Assembly (NCBI GenBank): GCA_012845835.1
Contig: JABAKD010000030.1
Span: forward strand, 9,833,805-9,897,804
DNA length: 64,000 bases
Direction: 5' to 3'
DNA from: Undaria pinnatifida
Taxonomy: Eukaryota > Sar > Phaeophyceae > Laminariales > Alariaceae
Shown here: positions 56,528 through 64,000 of the stretch, in pieces
How the letters are laid out: the number at the start of each line of letters is the position of its first letter
Numbering within the stretch: the first letter of the stretch is position 1
Notes under the pieces: model-generated
What the model was told of the DNA's origin: nothing
The model's database searches: none
What the model saw: only the letters and a program-made list of their open reading frames with translations
Program-made: the position numbers and the translations under genes

Positions 56528-57166
56528 ATGGTGCAAATAATGAGCAACCTCCTTGTTCTCGCGGCTGCCGCGAGTACGTCGCTGCTCGCATCAGCCGAAC
56601 CGTACCCGTTTGGCGTGAACTTCAGGGGGGACGGCACCTACTACGGCGACGTCTCTCCCGGAGACGGCAACTGCGCCATTGAGGATCCCGTCCCCTCCAT
56701 GTACGACGGGATGATCCCGATGGCCGTCTCTCTGAACGAAATGTACGAGAACTCGGCGGTGTGCGGGGCCTGCATTGAGGGCTACGGCACCGGAGGCGGG
56801 TCCGGCGCCGACCCCATCAGGGGGACCTTCAAGGGCTTCGTGAGCGACAGCTGCGGGGGGTGCGCCAAGGGTGACCTCGACTTCGCGATGGTCGGCGACG
56901 GGCGCTGGGACATCGAGTGGAAGTTCGTGGACTGCCCCTCCAGCGGCGACCCGTCGTTCATCTTCGAAGGGAGCAACGATTGGTACTGGAAGATTCAGGC
57001 GCGTGAGACCAAGTCGCCCGTGACGGAGCTGTGGGTGGGAGACGAGCAGGCGACGATGACCCAGGATAACTTCTTCACGGCGACGTCGGGTCCCTTCTAC
57101 GGCGAGCAGAACGTGAAGACGACCACCTTGTTCGGCGATACGAAGACAACAAAGGTCTCGTTGTAA
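56528..57166 (+). CDS. Secreted expansin-like protein
   Basis: Expansins loosen polysaccharide networks non-hydrolytically. The single-exon frame is 212 codons plus TAA. Residues 1-23 form a signal peptide ending LLASA before EPYPFG. A six-strand double-psi barrel follows: GDGNCAIEDPVPSMYDGMIP, then VCGACIEGYG, GTFKGFVSDSCGGCAKGDLD and DGRWDIEWKFVDCP, with the Cys pairs expected. From about residue 155 a second domain (NDWYWKIQARETKSPVTELW) matches the expansin C-terminal beta-sandwich. The first of two close ATGs is chosen; MSNLLVL four codons later would also work. A TTTTTTCAG just before the start suggests a 5' UTR intron, and GAG|GTGAGT after the stop a possible 3' UTR intron. Codon bias is strongly GC. 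Cellulose is a plausible substrate. Confidence 0.9.
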   Translation: MVQIMSNLLVLAAAASTSLLASAEPYPFGVNFRGDGTYYGDVSPGDGNCAIEDPVPSMYDGMIPMAVSLNEMYENSAVCGACIEGYGTGGGSGADPIRGTFKGFVSDSCGGCAKGDLDFAMVGDGRWDIEWKFVDCPSSGDPSFIFEGSNDWYWKIQARETKSPVTELWVGDEQATMTQDNFFTATSGPFYGEQNVKTTTLFGDTKTTKVSL

Positions 57167-57436
57167 AGCTGTGCGAGGAATGGATCTGGACTTTAGAGGT
57201 GAGTTGAGTTTTGTTATGTTTTCGTACGGTTTGTCGGTTGGTGGATTATTTTGTAGGTGAAGAATGACTGACGATTAGGTAGACCTGTGGACAAAATCGG
57301 GTATACCCGGTTCCTTCTTGGCCTAAATCGGGTGCCATACGCTTTTGAATGCTACAAGTGCTGGTGTACAAGATATTGTTTAGTTAGTGGTGTTGAGTGT
57401 ATACAAGAAACGCAGTATCATGTGAGCACGTAACAG

Positions 57437-57472
<36 letters not shown>

Positions 57473-57605
57473 GTTGTTTGTTGTTTGTTGTTTGTTGTTT
57501 GTTGTTTGTTGTTTGTTGTTGTTGTTGTTGTTGTTGTGTGTTGTGTGTTGTTTGTTGTTGTTGTTTGTTGTGTGTTGTTTGTTGTTGTTGTTGTTGTTGT
57601 TGTTT
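57437..57605 (+). repeat. (GTT)n microsatellite with TTTG interruptions
   Basis: About 170 bases of TTG repeats broken by a regular TTGTTTG block of seven-base period. It lies 270 bases after the expansin-like stop. It creates poly-Val/Cys and poly-Asn/Gln spurious frames. Confidence 0.9.
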
Positions 57606-57609
57606 CGCA

Positions 57610-58600
57610 TTAACTAATCAAGTCCGTGGTCACGTGGTCACAGGACAGGCTCCAGTCACTCTGGAGCTGAGGAATACCCCAGGGAATAAACACAAACAAA
57701 TCAAAGGTGGTACATGCATATATCACAGCTGACGCAATTCATGCCTCCACCAGAAACATACCTGGTAGTCTATAAATATAAAAGTGAAATCGGGAGTCAG
57801 CCTACGATGTGCCAGGTCCATACCGGTGTATTCGTCTCACTACTAGCCTGGAAAAACCGACTATACCGCTTGCCACCCAATAAAGACTACCATTATAGAC
57901 TACGTTGCACGTATACGTAGTACCTATCACTACGCATACGCACAACAGACGCAAGTCAATTGGAAAAAAGAAGCAAAGAAAAAAAAAGAAAATAAAGGAA
58001 AGGCAAGAAAAGACAACAGCAGTACCATGTTGTAGCGTGAATAATCAGGTGTATACAAAAAAGCACTGCATCTGGTGCAAACTCGTACGTTTGAGGTAGG
58101 CGCTGTACGTAGTAGCCTTTCTCACTACACCCGCACTTCGATTTTGCTTGCAACAATATATGAGCAACATATAGATAACTTGTAATATTCTGTATTCGTA
58201 ACCTTCCCGATATCAAAGCCGGGGGGAGAAAAACAAAAGAAACCACCTACCATACATATGATAAAGCAGTATAGTTGAAACTACATAATACTAGTACATT
58301 CATAAAATAGATGTGATGTTTTACCTAGCTCAAAAATTCCCCACCTAAATAAAGTATAAATACCAACACTAAGTCTTACCATGATAGTGGACAAAAAATA
58401 AGACACCTACCTCCCAATCAAAACTCACTCATATAGTATATTACAAGTACCAACAACGCAGCTTGCAAAGATGAGTATTGACCTGAAATTCGTCAAACTC
58501 ACGGCTGACGTCCTTGAAAATTAGTTATAAAATATTTACTCAACGGCAAGCTGTACCTACCTACAGTTTTTAGCGACCGGTTTGTTATTACTTAATATAT
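57610..58600. other. Intergenic AT-rich stretch
   Basis: No gene recognised. Family E repeat copy at 58395-58530. Confidence 0.3.
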
Positions 58601-58609
58601 ATACCGGCA

Positions 58610-59541
58610 TATATATAGCCGACCACCTACACGATCGCCTAGACCTAGCACCACGCGTATAACAAGCTGCTACATATCTTTGATCTCACAGCCGAAGTGT
58701 AATTGAATATTATTTGTGACCTAAACCTCCTAAAATTTCCCCCCCCCCCCTCTTGCTCTCCCTTGCTCAAACGCCCCACCAAATATCAAAATCCGCCACA
58801 TTAATAAACACTTCACGTACAGGATATCACCTCATTATCTTTCGAGAGCCATCCATGCCGCTGTGTTCCCCCCCCCCCCCCCCCGCCCCCCCCCCCCCTC
58901 CAACGCCCCCTCTTTCCCGACCACCTGCACGATCGCCTGGACCTAGCACCACGCGTATAACAAGCTGATACATATCTTTGATCTCACAGCCGAAGTGTAT
59001 TTGAATATTATTTGTCACCTAAACCCCTTAAATAATCTTCCCCCCCCCCCCCCCCCCCCCCTCTTGCTCTCCCTTACTCAAACGCCCCACCAAATATCGA
59101 AATCCGCCACATAAATAAACACTTCACGCACAGGATATCTTTCGAGAGCCATCCATGCCGCTGTGTTCCCCCCCCCCCCCCCCCCCCCCCACACCTCGAA
59201 CGCCCCCTTCTCCCCCCCCCAACCCATCCCAACCCCACCCCCTCGAACACTCCACCCTCTCTTTACTCACTGATTGTACGACTTACCCCAGGACATGTCA
59301 CATTTATCCCCTCAAAATAATGTATAGTTTCCAGACACATATCGACCTCCCCCCCCCCCCCCCCCCCCGCCCCAACCCCCCTCCCCCCCCCCCCGCCCCC
59401 AATAATATACTGGTGCCAAAACCGTCAGATTTATCCCCTCGAAAGGATTTATAGCTTACATGCACAAATTGCCCCTTCCCCCCCCCCCCCCCCCCCCTCC
59501 CGCCCCCCTCCAAACCCGCTCGCTTTTGATCAAAACCGGGC

Positions 59542-59578
<37 letters not shown>

Positions 59579-59830
59579 GTCTTACACAGCTGTCAGATTT
59601 TGTCCCCCTCAGAAACGGGTTTTATAGTTTCCGCGCACAGACTGACTAAAATCATCCTGTTGACCCTGATAGCTACACTGTAGCTGTAAGGGGAGTCGCC
59701 GACCTATATCCTTAATGAGGACACACAACTCGTAATGCGCGCGATCGGAGTATCACACACAGCTTGCAAAGATGAGTTTCGACGAAATCTTCGATCTCAC
59801 AGCTGGAGTGTATTTTAATTTTTATAATAT
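58610..59830 (-). mobile_element. Foldback-type repeat, long C-run copy (minus)
   Basis: At least six modules end in C runs of up to about 20 bases (near 58741, 58870, 59041, 59170, 59350 and 59480), plus a T run of about 29 at 59550. The conserved arm and terminus follow at 59585-59825. It mirrors the plus copy at 9385. Confidence 0.6.
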
Positions 59831-59864
59831 ATATTTTCGCACACTTCTACTTTCCAGCTTCTGG

Positions 59865-60170
59865 ACAAGCCGTGGTCACAGGTAGGTGTCGTCCCTTCCC
59901 CCCCCCCGGTTCTTGCCTTCATTTTTTATCGCGCATAGGGTTCAGCAATCCCACTACTCGTCGATTTTTCATCGAGTGTTGCTAACTCACGCTCTCGCGC
60001 TTTCCGCAAGTCAATTTGTGCACAAGAAAAAGTCCCAACGAAACTATACGAGTATGCACTCGGCGGGGCTCGAACTCACGAACCTGACCTATACCAGGCT
60101 CGAGGATAACCTGACACGCCACCGGGGCGACCGGCTTCTACCAACTGCCTGTACGGTATTAACAGCACGA
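59865..60170 (-). repeat. tRNA-derived SINE, well preserved
   Basis: On the minus strand the head starts GCCGGTCGCCCCGGTGGCGT, has a B-box in GTGAGTTCGAGCCCCGC, and is followed by the full body to GGTGTCGTCCC-complement and CCACGGCTTGTCCAGAAGC. The A-box resembles TGGCGTGTCAGG. Seven copies of this family lie in the window. Confidence 0.65.
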
Positions 60171-60636
60171 CTCTCGCCATCTCACACCAGACACCTAAAG
60201 GGTGAGTGTACCGTGTCGTGAGTAGACTATGGTTTCAAACCTTACCCCCCGAAGTCTCGAAGAACCACCTCTGTCCGCGAAAAGCAGCCCGTCAGTGCCG
60301 GTCAAATCGACCCTATGCAAAGCTATGCCCTCGCGAAAGTATCACCAGGTATCCTGTCGAGTAGAAGTAACAGCAGCAGCAGCAGCAGCAGCGGTGCCGC
60401 GCAGCGCGCTGCCGTTTCATCACTGTTTCGAGTTTGTTGTCTGTTGTCGTTTCTTCCGTGTCTTCGTCAGTACGCACCTTAAACGCAACACTTTCCCCTC
60501 TTGATTGTTGCCTACGAGTATGTACGAGTAAATCGTAGGTCTTGACTACTACTACCAATACATTGACTTGACCTCAATAAATAATGTAACATTATTTTGC
60601 CCTCCGTCATTATACCGTAGATAAACAGTAATATTA

Positions 60637-60975
60637 TAAAAATTAAAATACACTCCAGCTGTGAGATCGAAGATTTCGTCGAAACTCATCTTTGCAAGCT
60701 GTGTGTGATACTCCGATCGCGCGCATTACGAGTTGTGTGTCCTCATTAAGGATATAGGTCGGCGACTCCCCTTACGGCTACAGTGTAGCTATCAGGGTCA
60801 ACAGGATGATTTTAGTCAGTCTGTGCGCGGAAACTATAAAACCTGTTTCTGAGGGGGACAAAATCTGACAGCTGTGAAGGCAAAGGGGGGGCCTGGTTTT
60901 GATCAAAAGCGAGCGGGTTTGGAGGGGGGCGGGGGGGGGGGGGGGGGGAAAGGGGCAATTTGTGCATGTAAGCTA
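60637..60975 (+). mobile_element. Foldback-type repeat copy (plus), short
   Basis: A conserved terminus (ATTATAAAAATTAAAATACA) and arm run to GGGGGACAAAATCTGACAGC, then one G-run module at 60925-60948. Back to back with the minus copy ending at 59830; a SINE lies between. Confidence 0.6.
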
Positions 60976-60999
60976 TAATATGGCGCAGATAGATGCCTT

Positions 61000-63900
61000 T
61001 CATGCCGAGTGAGCTCCGTACTGTTGGACGATATTGTATTAGTACCAAAACCTGTTGCTGTGACGACCATTATTACCCCCCTCCCCCCTTTAGGTAGACC
61101 TATGCGCGTCCAGGTCCAGATCTCAGACTATGCGGGGTTCTCCGTTGTATAGTGTTATATTAGCTTTATTTTTCCCCATCCGCCGGAGGATAAAAAAAAA
61201 AAAAAATGTATGTGTTCACCATACACCGCCCCCCCCCCCCCCCCCCCCCCGCCCCCCCGAAAAAAAGTATGCGCGTCAAGCTCCAGACTCCTACATCACT
61301 GCTTCTTCTGTTGTATGCGTATGCAACGACCGATAACCCCCCCAGAAAAATGCACCAGCTATGTGCGTCGAGCTCTAGACTAGACAATAAACTTTATACA
61401 TCAACAGTATCAGTGCTTCTTGTGTCATGTCTATTACTCACCTACCTCCTAGCCATCCCCGCCTTAACTGTATACTTCGTCCGTGTCTAGCTTAAGAAGG
61501 GATTACTCAGCACTTGTACTGTAATACTCGTTCGTGAGCAACGCGGCTACGGTACGTCTGCGTTAATTGAGTACGGTCTATCGACGGCATTAAATTGTTT
61601 TTGGTGCAGCCACCCCCCCCCTACCCCGCAATGCTTTCCACTCGACCCGAATGCAGCGCTGCGATAACCACACGTGCGTGTGACATTGATCCCCATGCTA
61701 GCTGCGGTAAAGATCACTGCATCCCTGGGGTGCACGTCTTCATAGAGAGCTACACAGTAATAGATGTATCCTCGTGCTGGTTGTTGTGCAGCTGTAGGGC
61801 ATCCAGTCTACTCCCCTTTTTGTACCTAGAGTCTATACCGCATATATATCTCGGTATATGCCGTTTGTGCCTTGGAACCTCAAAAGTTTTCCATTGGTCA
61901 TATTATAAAAGAAAGGGCAAAACAAATGACAGCGCACAAGCGTATCCTGGTATGCCACTAACTTTTCGTCATTACCTTCCCGTTTGCTCTCCCTCCTCCT
62001 TCGTATCTCGCCGTGTCTTTTCTGGTCGCCCCTTGATATTATCTCAGGATGGTCAAGGTCTGACCACAAAAGCCTGGGAGATCTCCTGAGCTTCCCGACG
62101 CATCCATTCCGCCGCTTCTTCCGGGTGGATCCCGGATTCAGAGCAGCAGCACTAGTAATAGGATTATCTACATGTATATCTGGTTCTTGCTTTGGGCCGC
62201 GTAGATTTCACCGCTGATTGGAGGAGCCTTTTGTTTTTGACGTTTCTCGTGTGTTTTAACCCAGAGTCGCTCCTCGTCCGCATAGTAATAGTGTCATGGG
62301 GCGGTATTACACCCGTCATTTATTTTTCATGCGTTCGATGCGTAGCGACCTGCAACAACGTGGAGTACATAGCGGGTGGCACGCATTGCATTGGTTTGGA
62401 AGTTGAGCACTCTCACTTCCCCCCCGTGATAGCAAAGTGAACGAGGCGTTACAAAGGAGGGTGTCAGTATTTTCACCCTCTTTCCCCTTTTTTTGCTAGC
62501 TGCCGGGTGTGTGGCCTAGTACAGTGGGGTGGAGTAGTTGAAATGTCGACGTTTTTGTTATTAATAGTAAGATGATTTAAAGATGATACCGTTGTAGGTG
62601 GACCTTCCGCGAGGTCGTGCGCGAGCGGGGCACATGTACGATATGTGCATCGAAGCATTCGCGTGAGACCATATTGCACTTGCATGGTTTTTGTTGTCTT
62701 GTCAGATTTTTGCGCATATAGCTTGCGTCACAGTGGTACGGTTAGGTGGCTGGGGGTACGGTTGGGTTGCTAGTGGTACGGGTTGGTGGCTAGGCTACTC
62801 TTTTGGCGGTAGAGTTTGGTGGCTAGACTGGTGGTATGGTTCGGTGGCTAGTGGTGTGATTGGGTGGTTGTGCCAGTGAAGGAGCACACGGTATAGTGAG
62901 AGATTTACAGAGGTAGTGGTGGTGACTTGGTCCAGTCAAAGCACGCCGAGACCCCGAAATGCGCAACCCGCATGTTTCACCTCCGCATACAGTCAACAGG
63001 AGGAGCCGCCGATCCCATTTTTGTTTAGTAATGTTTATTTGTTTCCTTGTGCGTAATCGCTCGTTGCAATGGCAAACTGCTCCGATGCTTTCCTGTTTTT
63101 AGTTAAGTGTTATTTGCACGTTAGGGTTTGGTCTAGGGGCCTTCGCGAGGTGTAGTAGAGTGTAATAGACACCACCGCCCGCGGTGTGATCAATAGCGGC
63201 CTGCTTTTGGTTTGGTATAAGCTCTTGTCCATGTTCACATATTGTGACGCCTGTATACTTAGCTTGAACGACAAGAGTGCCCGTATCAGTTGTCGAATGA
63301 CCTGTTTTGTACTTGAAGGTATTGTAGCACTTGACCATGAGGAGGGTAGTGGCTCCGGCTATGACTGGCTGGCTATATAGCTAGCGTACAGTACACAGTG
63401 TTTGGCGTACGTATTATCAGGGTGGATGGCTTTCGTAGGATGCTGCTAACTACAGATTCGCCGACAGCAGACTGACCGCCATCGTTGTTGCAATCAGAAT
63501 CTAAGATTGACTCTTGGTCATCGTTCAAGAGTCGATTGAGGCCTCGAGTTAAAATTAAATACGAGATACACTATTTTTGTTCTGCCTTTTGCCCTCTGAT
63601 TGTGCCCAAGATCGTGCCCAAAGGATAGAGTGGTCTTAATCGATTGAAAGTTTAATCGATTGGTGGTTCGGATGAATGTGGTCCCCTACACAGTCCGGGG
63701 GTATCACTTCTGTTGCTCGCTTTTCTCTTACGTGATACATGCCGTTTTCTGTCTTGCCTTCGTGCCCAACGGAAAGGTTGGTTTCAGTCAGAATGCATAA
63801 TAACTAAATATGCCCCTCTGTTCCCGATATAACCCACACTGCTGACGAACACCTACCTGTCATAAGCGTTCCACACTTGGTAATAACCGCCGAGATACTG

Positions 63901-64000
63901 TTTCCGCCTGAACACCTCCGGTATAATCCTCGCCTACCCTGGTTGAACCGTTGCATTGTCTTCCATATTTGCCGCCGATGGCATGTAGTGTTCCCTGGCT
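61000..64000. other. Right end of window, no gene recognised
   Basis: Only short frames without coding bias. CCCCATCCGCCGGAGGATAA at 61176-61195 also occurs at 26098-26117, a small dispersed repeat with a TCCGCCGGA hairpin. GGTTGGGT/GGTTGGTGGCTAG repeats lie at 62740-62870. Confidence 0.3.

Noticed and set aside
57397-57732. Val/Cys-rich and Asn/Gln-rich open frames
   Set aside because: They are translations of the (GTT)n microsatellite.

Overview
The window is nuclear DNA of a eukaryote. Genes have many introns, coding exons are GC-rich and recognisable by splice-phase agreement, and most of the 64 kb is repeat. The protein set fits a stramenopile alga, and low gene density with repeat-filled introns suits a brown alga. 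That assignment is inferred from style and families, not proven. No prokaryotic operon, CRISPR array, rRNA gene or convincing functional tRNA gene was found.

Region by region. 0.66-7.7 kb (minus): a FYVE zinc-finger gene whose five recognised exons all join in phase. 9.4-12.9 kb: poly(G)-punctuated foldback-type repeats and a degenerate array built on a TATCGATA core. 13.2-27.4 kb (minus): a TBC-domain (Rab GAP-like) gene with ankyrin-like 3' exons. One intron inside the TBC domain is 6.2 kb long and holds a LINE with a mariner-type element nested in its reverse-transcriptase gene, a truncated mariner transposase copy with matching termini, and foldback and SINE sequence. 27.6-27.8 kb (plus): first coding exon of a COA4-like twin-CX9C mitochondrial protein. 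29-36 kb: a second LINE remnant, SINEs and a 3.7 kb hAT-like element with its own insertions. 36.9-40.4 kb: a decayed Ty1/copia element with LTRs and a 5-bp target duplication. 40.9-52.5 kb (plus): a rhodanese-methyltransferase fusion gene with an 8.9 kb intron full of foldback, satellite and SINE copies; its stop codon lies inside a 22-bp minisatellite. 56.5-57.2 kb (plus): an intronless secreted expansin-like gene. 57.4-64 kb: microsatellite, C-rich foldback modules, a SINE and unassigned DNA.

The genes do not form a pathway. FYVE and TBC proteins both act in phosphoinositide- and Rab-controlled membrane traffic; the others concern respiratory-chain assembly (COA4), sulfur/methyl chemistry (rhodanese-methyltransferase) and wall loosening (expansin-like). 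The most notable content is the nested mobile DNA and how it has enlarged introns without breaking exon phase.
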